DNA of 32,973 nt from DATDRQ01 sp035291645. GTDB lineage: Bacteria; Chloroflexota; Anaerolineae; Anaerolineales; UBA4823. The stretch is taken from positions 1 through 32,973 of the forward strand of contig DATDRQ010000011.1 of the NCBI GenBank assembly GCA_035291645.1, given 5' to 3'. Each line of letters opens with the position of its first letter. Position 1 is the first letter of the stretch. The notes under the pieces are model-generated. The model was not told where the DNA came from. It did no database searches and worked only from the letters and a program-made list of their open reading frames with translations. Shown in pieces: positions 14,234 through 22,747 of the stretch. The translations under genes and the position numbers were made by a program.

Positions 14234-15061
14234 CTAGTAGGCGGGGTCAGATGTTCCGGTTTCCTTATCAGATTCCGGGGGCGGGAGAATGGGACGGGCA
14301 AATACCAGGTAGCCAGTGTGAGCAACCATGCGGTCGACTGGGCGAATCCGCTCGGCGGTGGGTTTATAGTAGCGGAGAAGAATCTCGCAGACTTCCACGA
14401 ACGCGAAATGTTCCCGGTGCAAGGCGGGCAACAGCCGTGAGATTTGGTTGGCGGTCGGGACAATGCAGCCAAAAAAACCGGCTGGTTTCAGGGCAGCCCG
14501 CACTTGAGGGATGAAATCTTCCGGATTCGATACATCGACAAAAAGCGCGTCAACTGCTTTTTCTTCAAATCCTTCCGCTATATTCGCCAGATTAAAAGTC
14601 ACCCGGTCATCCAGTCCCAGGCGACTCAGGTTTCTTTTGGCCAATTCGAGCATCTGCGGCCGGGCTTCATAGGTACTGACATGTCCCTGCGGTCCAACGG
14701 CAAAGGCCAACGCTGTAGTCATCGCGCCGGAACCTGTGCCGGCTTCCAGCACATGCTGACCGGGTTCGATACCCATCGTGATCAGGATGAAGCCGATATC
14801 TTTAGGGTAGAGAATTTGCGTATTGCGGCGCGTCTCCCGGATCAGATCGGCGATCGAGGGTTGGAGCAGGAAGAATGGATTCCCCAGGTGGCTGGAAACC
14901 GAGCTCCCCCAAACTTTTCCGATCAGGTCATCGTGGTTGATTACGCCGCGGTGGGTCTGCAATTGACCACCTGACTCGAGCCGGATGATGAAGTTCTTGT
15001 GGCTGAGCCCTACCAGCTGGGCCAGGTCGCCGGATTGTGCAAAGGAAGGATCTCGATCCAC
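14234..15061 (-). CDS. trmI: tRNA (adenine58-N1)-methyltransferase TrmI
   Basis: 275 residues from a GTG start. The N-terminal small beta domain (THRGVINHDDLIGKVWG) is typical of the TrmI/Gcd14 family. The Rossmann domain carries SAM motif I VLEAGTGSGAMTTALA, motif DALFVDVSNPEDFI, and IVPTANQISRLLPAL. The tetrameric enzyme methylates A58 in the T loop of tRNA. The GTG at 15061 lies directly after the TAA of the S9 peptidase gene; no good ribosome site is visible, which suggests coupled translation. Confidence 0.92.
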   Translation of the reverse strand: MDRDPSFAQSGDLAQLVGLSHKNFIIRLESGGQLQTHRGVINHDDLIGKVWGSSVSSHLGNPFFLLQPSIADLIRETRRNTQILYPKDIGFILITMGIEPGQHVLEAGTGSGAMTTALAFAVGPQGHVSTYEARPQMLELAKRNLSRLGLDDRVTFNLANIAEGFEEKAVDALFVDVSNPEDFIPQVRAALKPAGFFGCIVPTANQISRLLPALHREHFAFVEVCEILLRYYKPTAERIRPVDRMVAHTGYLVFARPILPPPESDKETGTSDPAY

Positions 15062-15062
15062 T

Positions 15063-16967
15063 TTATGGTTTTAGATGCGATCGAAAGAAATCGGTGATGG
15101 TGTTGTAACAGGTAACCCGGTTTTCGTACTTGAGAACGTCGTGACCTTCATTCTCGAAAATCAAGAGCTCGACGTGTTTTCCTTGATTTCTGAGATGATC
15201 GACCACATCCTGTGATTCCCGGGCAACCACCCTGGGGTCATTCCTCCCCTGGATGACGAGCAAAGGGCAGCCGATATTTTCCATGTAGGTGCGAGGCGAC
15301 CGCTCCATCAGGAACTCACGATCCTTGACCGGGTCACCCACCGCGATCATAAAATATGGCTTCCAGGTTTCAGGGATGCGATCCATAAATGTGAGCAGGT
15401 CGTATGGACCAAACATGTCGACAGCAGCGGACCAGAGTTCGGGGTGGCGGCTGGCCAGGGTAAGGGTCATATAACCGCCGTAGGAGCGTCCGATGACACC
15501 GGCTCGACTTGTATCGATCCGCGGATCCAGAGGTAGGGCTTCTGTCATGGCATGCACATGATCCAGACGATCGTTGCCGCCCCAGTCCCGATCCACCTGT
15601 TTCGTATAGTCAAGCCCATAGCCTGTGCTGCCGCGCACGTTTGGTACGAACACTGCGCATCCCGAGAGGGTCAAGAATTGGATCAATGGCATCGAGAACC
15701 AGGCAAAGTCAGGGCGTTCCTGCCCCTGAGGTCCCCCATGGACATAATAAACCAACGGGCGTTGACCGGAAAATCCAAGCACTTCTGCTGGCAGGTAAAG
15801 CCGCGCAGATACACGCCTCCCGTCGAAGGAAATAAAGGAGGCATCCTCACCTTCGGAAAGCCACTCGTCGGGAATTCCTAATACGCGTTCATTTGTATGG
15901 CGGATGACTTTTTCCCTCTGGCTGCCTTCCACTGTGTAGATTTGTGTAGGATTCCTCGCAGTCGAGAATGAAAGGATATAGCTATCACTGCTTTTATCAT
16001 AATAATGACGTTCAAGAACGCCATTCGATAATAATCCTTGACCGCAAATGACCTGGTCTAAGTTGACCTGTAAGGTTTCTTCGTCGAAGATACCCTCGTA
16101 AAGCCAGGAACACCCATCGATGTTGTAAGTAAACATGTACCGATTGCCTTGAATCCGGTCGAAATCCACCAGTTCTCCGTTTCCTTCGTGAATTTTGCCA
16201 AGGATTCGTACTTGCCTGACCACCTCTGGATCATTTAGACTCAGGTATCCCAAACCGTATGTGTCCTCGAATAGAGAAGTCGTCAATAACAAGGCATCCT
16301 TTTCCGTAAATTTGCAGATCGAAATAGAGTTTAATGGGACGGATTCATCTTCGCTGCGTTGCTCGATTGGTTTGCCGTACAGGAGCTTTAAACCCGGTTG
16401 ATCCTGGCTCCAAAGATACAGCACGTTGTCGCCAATCGTATACTGGTCTGCCAGAATAATCCGGCAGTTATCCTGACTGACGCCAATCGCAAAAACTCCC
16501 CATGCGCTTTCCCCTAACTTGATCAGATCTCCCGTTTCAAGATTTCCCTGATAAGACTCGAATACTTGATCCTGGCGTGAGCCGGCAGTCATGTAAATGG
16601 TGTTTGTTTCTGAATCGGATTTTGTCAGGAATACGCGATAATTATTGAGTAGATCGCCGAATGCAGGTTCAGGAAAGCCACCCTCCATCGGGACGAACAT
16701 GGGTTGGTAATTCTCATCCCCATCCTTGTCGATCATCACGACGATTTTGCCCAGCCTGGGGAAGACTGAGAAGGATTCTCCCTCCATCAGATGAGGGTTT
16801 TGAAGGGCGATGTCCGGAGGCAGTAGCGGTACAGGGACGCTTCCGCCATAATCCATTCGATAGAGGCTTAGCCGCCCGCTGAGATTACTGATGAAATAGA
16901 TCTTTTCTTCGACCAGCTGGGGAACCAGGAACAGGCGAGCTGAAAGTAAGGCTTCGATTTGCGGCAT
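15063..16967 (-). CDS. S9 (prolyl oligopeptidase-like) serine peptidase
   Basis: 634 residues from the ATG at 16967; a GTG at 17030 would add 21 less typical residues. The first 370 residues form the beta-propeller. The C-terminal alpha/beta-hydrolase has YVHGGPQGQERPDF, the nucleophile S495 in GRSYGGYMT, the acid in VIQGRNDPRV and the histidine in FENEGHDV. No signal peptide is evident, so it is probably cytoplasmic, cutting short peptides. It is the first gene of a leftward S9-trmI-Nudix run. Confidence 0.92.
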   Translation of the reverse strand: MPQIEALLSARLFLVPQLVEEKIYFISNLSGRLSLYRMDYGGSVPVPLLPPDIALQNPHLMEGESFSVFPRLGKIVVMIDKDGDENYQPMFVPMEGGFPEPAFGDLLNNYRVFLTKSDSETNTIYMTAGSRQDQVFESYQGNLETGDLIKLGESAWGVFAIGVSQDNCRIILADQYTIGDNVLYLWSQDQPGLKLLYGKPIEQRSEDESVPLNSISICKFTEKDALLLTTSLFEDTYGLGYLSLNDPEVVRQVRILGKIHEGNGELVDFDRIQGNRYMFTYNIDGCSWLYEGIFDEETLQVNLDQVICGQGLLSNGVLERHYYDKSSDSYILSFSTARNPTQIYTVEGSQREKVIRHTNERVLGIPDEWLSEGEDASFISFDGRRVSARLYLPAEVLGFSGQRPLVYYVHGGPQGQERPDFAWFSMPLIQFLTLSGCAVFVPNVRGSTGYGLDYTKQVDRDWGGNDRLDHVHAMTEALPLDPRIDTSRAGVIGRSYGGYMTLTLASRHPELWSAAVDMFGPYDLLTFMDRIPETWKPYFMIAVGDPVKDREFLMERSPRTYMENIGCPLLVIQGRNDPRVVARESQDVVDHLRNQGKHVELLIFENEGHDVLKYENRVTCYNTITDFFRSHLKP

Positions 16968-17056
16968 AGATGCGGGATACCTTTCCAGATACGTCAAGTT
17001 GAGTATTAATGAAGATTTAAATCTTACCACGAACTCACTTTGAACCGCAAAATGGC

Positions 17057-17085
17057 TTGACTTTCCAATCCATCCTTGGTAAACT
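17057..17085 (+). promoter_or_regulatory. Probable promoter of the cold-shock gene
   Basis: TTGACT (17057-17062) and TAAACT (17080-17085) with 17 bases between. Start near 17092 would give a leader of about 170 bases before the ATG at 17263, similar in size to the long leaders of cspA-type genes. Confidence 0.5.
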
Positions 17086-17131
17086 AACCATCAGGTGATG
17101 GCACGTGTGTATGTTCTGGAGTTCGAAAATC

Positions 17132-17173
17132 ACCAGCCTTGACAAGAGTGCCTTGCAGGCTGGTCATGTTTTT
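17132..17173 (+). promoter_or_regulatory. Hairpin with T run in the cold-shock leader
   Basis: ACCAGCCT (17132-17139) pairs with AGGCTGGT (17157-17164) over a 17-base loop that itself has short complementarity, and five T follow at 17169-17173. It may be a temperature-sensitive leader element or a premature terminator. It lies in the leader if the 17057-17085 promoter is used. Confidence 0.45.
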
Positions 17174-17262
17174 AATAGGCGTGTTGCCTGACCCACGGCG
17201 AGTAACGCAGGACCATACGAAAGCCATCGATAACATTTTATGTTCAAGGAGAAAGGAAGAAA

Positions 17263-17472
17263 ATGGACCAACGTGAAACTGGCACAGTGAAGTGGTTCAA
17301 TGCCAGCAAAGGATATGGCTTCATCGGTCGTGAGGACGGCCCTGACGTCTTTGTCCACTACACTGCAATAATGTCCGATGGCTATCGCAGCTTACAGGAA
17401 GGCCAGAAAGTAGAGTTTTCTATTGAGAAAGGCCCCAAGGGACTGCAAGCCGCCAACGTACAGATCGTTTAG
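17263..17472 (+). CDS. Cold-shock domain protein
   Basis: 69 residues, standard length. TGTVKWFNASKGYGFIGRED holds the RNP1 motif KGYGFI and DVFVHYTAI the RNP2 motif. Such proteins bind single-stranded RNA and DNA and melt mRNA structure. AAGGAG is placed about 10 bases before the ATG. The gene has its own terminator at 17497-17526. Confidence 0.96.
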   Translation: MDQRETGTVKWFNASKGYGFIGREDGPDVFVHYTAIMSDGYRSLQEGQKVEFSIEKGPKGLQAANVQIV

Positions 17473-17496
17473 GACGGCGACCCACTAAAACTAGAA

Positions 17497-17526
17497 CCCT
17501 CTCGCCAGAGCGAGGGGGATTTTTTT
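17497..17526 (+). terminator. Terminator of the cold-shock gene
   Basis: CCCTCTCGC (with a 2-base bulge) pairs with GCGAGGG at 17510-17516 and is followed by seven T from 17520. It overlaps the stop codon of the convergent membrane-protein gene by two bases. Confidence 0.85.
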
Positions 17527-17794
17527 ATCTGCGGACCTGTTCGACCCGGCTTAACCAATAAACAAGCGCCAAACAGATCAAACTAAGAATGGTCGCCAGA
17601 CCTAAGTGGAGTGGGCCTAAACTGAGAAAGGTCCAATCCATCTTTTGTGCGATGAAGTGACCGGCCCAAAAACCGAACCAGGCTACCAGGATATACATCA
17701 CAAGCCGAGCAAGGCTACCGCCTCGCCAGAGGTGAAAGGCCGCTCCGTAAAGCGTCGCAACGATCATCCCAAGCAAGAGAGCCGGCAGTGTCAT
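17525..17794 (-). CDS. Small three-helix membrane protein, unknown
   Basis: 89 residues with three hydrophobic segments (LPALLLGMIVATLYGAAF, VMYILVAWFGFWAGHFIA, LHLGLATILSLICLALVYWL) and an RxxR-type basic end. No family is recognised; it resembles many short membrane proteins of Chloroflexota. It is flanked by the cold-shock terminator and the Lrp promoter region. Confidence 0.7.
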   Translation of the reverse strand: MTLPALLLGMIVATLYGAAFHLWRGGSLARLVMYILVAWFGFWAGHFIAQKMDWTFLSLGPLHLGLATILSLICLALVYWLSRVEQVRR

Positions 17795-17848
17795 TGGCGC
17801 TGAGTGTACATCAAGAGAGAGAGGTTGTCAACGAGCGCAAGATTCAAC

Positions 17849-17879
17849 TTGACTTAACCATAAAAAGAAGTAATATAAA
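17849..17879 (+). promoter_or_regulatory. Promoter of the Lrp/AsnC-type regulator
   Basis: TTGACT (17849-17854) is followed by TAATAT (17871-17876, spacing 16) or TATAAA (17874-17879, spacing 19). Either gives a start near 17884, about 40 bases before the ATG. Confidence 0.5.
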
Positions 17880-17922
17880 GACACAGACAAATTGTCGGAA
17901 ACGGCAGTAAAATAACTCATAT

Positions 17923-18396
17923 ATGACCGAATTAGACATAACGAATGTAAAAATCGTTGATTTACTCATGGAAAATGGCCGCATGAGCGCGGCCGAAATT
18001 GCGCGCCGGGTTGGGGGTATTTCTGAACGATCGGTCCGTTATCGAATCCAAAGGATGGAAGAAGAGGGCTTCATAAAAGTTAGCGCGATCGTCAACCCAA
18101 AATTGATTGGTTTGACCGTCATCGCGGATGTGTTCATCGAGGTCGAATCAGGGAGGATATCAGAGGTAGCTCACCAACTGGCAGAGTTTGAATACATCAG
18201 CTATGTGGCCTGTGCGATTGGCGAAAGAGATATCAGTGTCCAGGTAGTGGCACACGATAGCGACGAGGTTTACACGGTCGTCACAGAAATAATCGGCAAG
18301 CTCCCCGGTATCAGGAAAACGACGACTTCGATTGTCCCATTGGTTTTAAAGGATGTCTACGAGTGGCACATCCCTAAATCGGCCCTTTGCTCGTGA
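17923..18396 (+). CDS. Lrp/AsnC-family transcription regulator
   Basis: 157 residues. The N-terminal helix-turn-helix (KIVDLLMENGRMSAAEIARRVGGISERSVRYRIQRMEEEGFI) is followed by the RAM/AsnC ligand domain (VIADVFIEVESG, YVACAIGERDISVQVVAHD). Members form octamers or dimers that sense amino acids. It stands first in the 13-kb amine block, 107 bases ahead of the first aminotransferase, so it is the likely local regulator. The effector may be an amine or amino acid; this is inference. Confidence 0.92.
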   Translation: MTELDITNVKIVDLLMENGRMSAAEIARRVGGISERSVRYRIQRMEEEGFIKVSAIVNPKLIGLTVIADVFIEVESGRISEVAHQLAEFEYISYVACAIGERDISVQVVAHDSDEVYTVVTEIIGKLPGIRKTTTSIVPLVLKDVYEWHIPKSALCS

Positions 18397-18503
18397 GACT
18401 TTACCTGTACCACTAAACCGAGTGATGTCAATTCTATAAACTGAAAATTCATCCCGATGCAATGGGAAGGCAGGCTCCACTTCCACGCGAGAAAGGTTGC
18501 GAT

Positions 18504-19832
18504 ATGGTTCTTAAAGAAGACTCCATTCCACTAACCGGCGATGAGGTGGTCGAACTAACTCGTGAACATGTTTTCTACTCCTGGTCGGTTCAGAAAGAGG
18601 TTGCCCCAATTCCGATCGAAAGCGGCAAGGGGGTATACTTCTGGGATAAAAACGGCAAGAAATATATCGACTTCTCCTCCCAGCTAATGAATTTAAACAT
18701 CGGTTACCAGCACCCAAAGGTGGTGGCAGCCATCCAGGAACAGGCCGGTAAGCTGTGCGCGGCTCACCCAAACATGGCGCACGAGCCAAAAGCCCGCCTG
18801 GGACAGATGATCGCAGAAATCACCCCTGGAGATCTCAACAAGGTGTTCTTCACACTGGGTGGGGCAGAGGCGAATGAGAACGCCATCAAGTTCGCCCGGG
18901 CCTACACGCATAAACAGAAGATAATCTCCAGGTACATTTCCTACCATGGGGCAACCTACGGCGCGATCACTTTGAGTGGGGATTACCGCCGCCCTCCGGT
19001 GGAACCGGGTATTCCGGGAGTAGTGCATGTTTTCGATCCGTACTGCTACCGCTGTGCGTTCGGCCACACGCCAGATACCTGCCACCGGGAATGTATCACG
19101 CACATCGAACAAGTAATTCAATTCGAAGGACCCGATACCGTTGCAGCCGTCTTAATGGAAGGAGTAACAGGATCGAATGGAATCCTGGTGCCCCCAGATG
19201 ATTATTGGCCGCGCTTGAGAGAGATCACCCGTAAATATGATATCTTGCTCATATCAGATGAAGTTATGAGCGGGTTTGGCCGCACCGGCGAATGGTTTGC
19301 GGTCGATAATTGGGGGGTTGTTCCCGACATCATGACCATGGCGAAGGGACTTACCTCCGGATACCTGCCCCTGGGCGCGGTGGTCGTTTCGGAACCTATC
19401 GCAAGATACTTCGATGATAAGATGCTCTACATGGGTCTAACATATTTTGGTCATCCCATGTGCTGTGCAGCTGGGATTGCTACCCTTGAAGTCTACCAGG
19501 AGGAGGATTTAATCGATAACAGCAGAAGAATGGGCGGGATCCTCGGTAGTTATCTGGAAGCGATCAAAGAAAGGCACCCCATTGTTGGAGATGTCCGCTG
19601 CATTGGCCTGTTCTCGGTGCTTGAACTGGTCAAGGATCGGGAAACACGAGAGCCAGCAGACGTGCGAGTGATGGGCCTCATCAAAGAGCAGCTCCTCAAG
19701 GATGGTTTGTCCACTTTCGTCAATAAGAACCTGGTCTTTGCCTGCCCACCCCTGTGCATCAACCAGGCAGAATTGTTAGAAGGTCTCCAAATAATCGAAC
19801 ACGCTATCCAGGTCGCAGAACTGGCTGGTTAA
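18504..19832 (+). CDS. Class III omega-aminotransferase
   Basis: 442 residues from the ATG at 18504, which has AAAGG seven bases upstream; the frame is open to 18462. PLP-fold marks are GGAEANENAIKFARAY, SYHGATYGA, LISDEVMSGFGRTGEWF and K281 (MTMAKGLTSG) for the PLP Schiff base. A CYRCAFGHTPDTCHREC insert holds four cysteines. The overall look is that of taurine/beta-alanine/putrescine:pyruvate transaminases. With a polyamine importer downstream, a diamine or omega-amino acid donor is probable, producing an aldehyde for the dehydrogenases of the block. The exact substrate is not decided by sequence. Confidence 0.9.
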   Translation: MVLKEDSIPLTGDEVVELTREHVFYSWSVQKEVAPIPIESGKGVYFWDKNGKKYIDFSSQLMNLNIGYQHPKVVAAIQEQAGKLCAAHPNMAHEPKARLGQMIAEITPGDLNKVFFTLGGAEANENAIKFARAYTHKQKIISRYISYHGATYGAITLSGDYRRPPVEPGIPGVVHVFDPYCYRCAFGHTPDTCHRECITHIEQVIQFEGPDTVAAVLMEGVTGSNGILVPPDDYWPRLREITRKYDILLISDEVMSGFGRTGEWFAVDNWGVVPDIMTMAKGLTSGYLPLGAVVVSEPIARYFDDKMLYMGLTYFGHPMCCAAGIATLEVYQEEDLIDNSRRMGGILGSYLEAIKERHPIVGDVRCIGLFSVLELVKDRETREPADVRVMGLIKEQLLKDGLSTFVNKNLVFACPPLCINQAELLEGLQIIEHAIQVAELAG

Positions 19833-19861
19833 TAGACGTATGACCTACGCTTAGGTGCATT

Positions 19862-21172
19862 ATGGTGAAATCCTATACTGCCACAAAAGCAATGTTCGAC
19901 CGGGCTTGTGAGGTTTTGCCCTGGGGGGTCTCTTCGAACTTCCGCTATTGGGGACCGCAGACACCAGTCATATCGAGGGGGCTGGGCGCGTATATCTGGG
20001 ACGTTGACGGCAACCGGTACATCGACTACCGGCTGGCATTTGGTCCGATCATCCTTGGGCACGCCGATCCCCGCGTGAACGGTTGCGTCCAGGAAGCGAT
20101 GGATCGAGGCACCTTATTCGCCCATACCCATGTCATGGAAATCGAGGTTGCGGAACGAATCGCGAGGATGTGCCCCGGCGTGGAACGCGTCCGGTTCGTA
20201 AATTCGGGCACCGAAGCCACCATGCACGCCCTGCGGATCGCCCGCGCCTATACGAACCGTGAGAAGGTGATCAAGTTCGAGGGAAATTACCACGGTTTCC
20301 ACGATTACCTGCTTTTTTCCACCGCCTACACCGCCGATGGGGCGATCGGCTCCCGGCGCAGCCCGATCCCGGTCAAGAATTCGTCCGGTATACCCACCGC
20401 GCTGCAAGATCTGGTGATCGTGTTGCCGTACAACGACTTCGAAATGGTGGAGAGCACCGTGCGCGGGCGCTGGGGAGAGATCGCCGCCATTATAGTCGAA
20501 CCGATTGCCGCCAACATGACCAGCATCGTAGCTCAACCAGGATGGTTAGAACATATCAGAAAGCTGTGCGATGAATTTGGCATCGTTATGATCATGGACG
20601 AAGTCAAGACGGGTTTTCGCATCGCGAAAGGCGGGGCGACGGAATACTTCGGTGTCAAGGGCGATTTGATGACCTATGCCAAATCGCTTGCTAACGGTTT
20701 TCCCCTTGCAGCTGTCGGTGGAAAGCGGGAAGTCATGGACGTCGTCGAACCTGGCAAGACAGCCCATGGTGGCACTTATTGCGGTAATGTTCTGGGTATC
20801 GCCGCGGCAGCTAAGACCTTGGATGTAATCAATAACACCGATGTCCTGGAAGGAATCGCATGCAAGGGACGGCGTTTGATGGATGGCATCGATCAGGTTT
20901 TAATCCGGGCGGGAAAGGAACATGCCCTGGTCGGGGTGCCGCCGATGTTCAGCTTCGTACTGGGCGTCTCGGAGTCACCGAAAGAGTACCGGGATGTCGT
21001 TAAAGCAGACTTCGCCAGCTACGAAAAGATCCATAGTGCGATGCGGGAGCGTGGGATCGAATACGAACTCGACGGTAAAGAACCATGGTTCTTGTGCGAG
21101 GCACATTCAGACCAGGATATCGACGAAACGTTGAACGCGTTGGAAGACAGTATGAAGGAGATTCGATTTTGA
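19862..21172 (+). CDS. Glutamate-1-semialdehyde aminomutase-like aminotransferase
   Basis: 436 residues. FRYWGPQTPVISRGLGAYIWDVDGNRYIDYR, FVNSGTEATMHALRIARAYT, GNYHGFHD, IMDEVKTGFR and PLP lysine K274 (TYAKSLANGFPL) place it in the HemL branch of class III aminotransferases. No other haem gene is present, and it lies in an amine operon, so it is more likely a transaminase or amine-moving mutase on a small amino substrate than true HemL. It begins 29 bases after the first aminotransferase and its stop overlaps the TTG start of the aldehyde dehydrogenase. Confidence 0.88.
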   Translation: MVKSYTATKAMFDRACEVLPWGVSSNFRYWGPQTPVISRGLGAYIWDVDGNRYIDYRLAFGPIILGHADPRVNGCVQEAMDRGTLFAHTHVMEIEVAERIARMCPGVERVRFVNSGTEATMHALRIARAYTNREKVIKFEGNYHGFHDYLLFSTAYTADGAIGSRRSPIPVKNSSGIPTALQDLVIVLPYNDFEMVESTVRGRWGEIAAIIVEPIAANMTSIVAQPGWLEHIRKLCDEFGIVMIMDEVKTGFRIAKGGATEYFGVKGDLMTYAKSLANGFPLAAVGGKREVMDVVEPGKTAHGGTYCGNVLGIAAAAKTLDVINNTDVLEGIACKGRRLMDGIDQVLIRAGKEHALVGVPPMFSFVLGVSESPKEYRDVVKADFASYEKIHSAMRERGIEYELDGKEPWFLCEAHSDQDIDETLNALEDSMKEIRF

Positions 21173-22653
21173 TCTCTAACGTTGGGCGAACTGTGCGGAA
21201 TTACATCAACGGAGAATGGTGTTCCGCCCAGTCAAATGAATTCCTGGATGTATTTAACCCAGCAACCGGCGAGGTCCTTGGAAAGGTTCCACTTTCTGGG
21301 CCTCAAGCGGTTGAGCGGGCGGCAGTAGCAGCTGCCCGCGCGCAGCAGGTCTGGCGAAGGATACCTCCCCCCGAGCGAGTCCAATACCTTTTCTCGCTTA
21401 AAAATTTACTCGAGGACCATCTCGAGGATATATCCAGCACGATCAGTATGGAGTGTGGGAAAACACTGGAAGAGTCACGGGCGGAGATGCGCCGGGCGAT
21501 AGAAAATGTGGAGATCGCTTGTGGAATCCCGATCTTGATGCAGGGTTACAACTCCGAGGATATCGCGCGTGGCATCGACGAGATCATGATCCGGCAACCG
21601 GTCGGCGTGGCGGCGGTAATTGCCCCGTTCAACTTCCCAGGTATGATCCCATTCTGGTTCTTGCCCTATGCCATCGCCTGCGGTAACACATATATCGTCA
21701 AACCCTCCGAAAAAGTTCCGTTGACAATGGAGCTGATCTTCAGCCTGGTCGACCAGTTAGGCCTGCCTCCCGGGGTGCTCAACCTGGTAAATGGCGCTAA
21801 GGAGACTGTAGATGCGATCCTCGACCATCCGGATATCCGGGCGATCAGCTTTGTCGGTTCGACGCCGGTAGCGCGCTATATCTACAGCCGGGCGACAACA
21901 AATGGGAAGCGCGCCCAATGCCAGGGAGGCGCCAAGAACCCTATCATTATCCTTCCGGATGCCGACATAGAAATGACCACCCGCATCGCGGCAGATAGCG
22001 CATTTGGTTGCGCCGGGCAACGCTGTCTGGCGGCTTCGTTGGCGATAACGGTTGGGGAGGCAAGGATTACATTCGGCGAAGCGATCTGCGAAGCGGCTGC
22101 AAACCGGATCGTTGGCTACGGTCTGGACGAGAGCGTCCAGATGGGGCCGGTGATCACCCGGCAAAGCCAGGGAAGGATCGAGAAATTAATTGGACTGGGC
22201 GTCCAGGAGGGAGCCGGGATTCCGGTGGATGGGCGCAACGCGAAAATTGCCGGTTTTGAGGCAGGAAATTTCGTCAGACCGTCGATATTAATGAATCTTT
22301 CATCGGAAAGTGAAGTGGCTCGTACGGAAATTTTTGGACCTGTGCTCGGGTTGATGCACGTCGACACCCTGGACCAGGCTATTGAGCTGCTCAATCGAGG
22401 GAAATATGGCAATATGGCTTGCCTGTTCACCAATGATGGAGCAGCAGCCCGGAAGTTTCGCTATGCGGCCGAGGTCGGTAACGTAGGGATCAATGTCGGC
22501 ATCGCTGCTCCGATGGCTTTTTTTCCATTTAGCGGCTGGAAGGAGAGTTTCTTCGGCGATCTACACGGTCAGGGCCTCGATGCGGTCGAATTCTTCACTC
22601 AGAAGAAGGTCGTGGTCGAAAGGTGGCCTAAGGAATGGTCCCGGAAATTCTAA
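21169..22653 (+). CDS. mmsA: CoA-acylating (methyl)malonate-semialdehyde dehydrogenase type ALDH
   Basis: 494 residues from a TTG at 21169 that overlaps the preceding TGA (TTGA); AAGGAG at 21155-21160 supports it, while the in-frame ATG at 21085 lies far inside the previous gene. VAAVIAPFNFPGMIPFWFLPYAIACGN, GGAKNPIIILPDADIE and the catalytic C286 in GQRCLAAS match the MmsA group. These enzymes turn malonate or methylmalonate semialdehyde into acetyl- or propionyl-CoA with NAD. Paired with an omega-aminotransferase this is the beta-alanine route, which fits breakdown of polyamines through aminopropyl units. Confidence 0.9.
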   Translation: MISNVGRTVRNYINGEWCSAQSNEFLDVFNPATGEVLGKVPLSGPQAVERAAVAAARAQQVWRRIPPPERVQYLFSLKNLLEDHLEDISSTISMECGKTLEESRAEMRRAIENVEIACGIPILMQGYNSEDIARGIDEIMIRQPVGVAAVIAPFNFPGMIPFWFLPYAIACGNTYIVKPSEKVPLTMELIFSLVDQLGLPPGVLNLVNGAKETVDAILDHPDIRAISFVGSTPVARYIYSRATTNGKRAQCQGGAKNPIIILPDADIEMTTRIAADSAFGCAGQRCLAASLAITVGEARITFGEAICEAAANRIVGYGLDESVQMGPVITRQSQGRIEKLIGLGVQEGAGIPVDGRNAKIAGFEAGNFVRPSILMNLSSESEVARTEIFGPVLGLMHVDTLDQAIELLNRGKYGNMACLFTNDGAAARKFRYAAEVGNVGINVGIAAPMAFFPFSGWKESFFGDLHGQGLDAVEFFTQKKVVVERWPKEWSRKF

Positions 22654-22747
22654 GATCGAGCCTGTATTTTGGCAAACAGCCAGAAGGTTTTTTCTGACAA
22701 ATCCAGCAATCTGATCGGCGGTTTGCACTAATTCGTAAGGAAGGCAT

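Noticed and set aside
19862..21172. Genuine glutamate-1-semialdehyde aminomutase for haem synthesis
   Set aside because: No haem genes nearby, and the operon context is amine breakdown; kept only as a family-level call.
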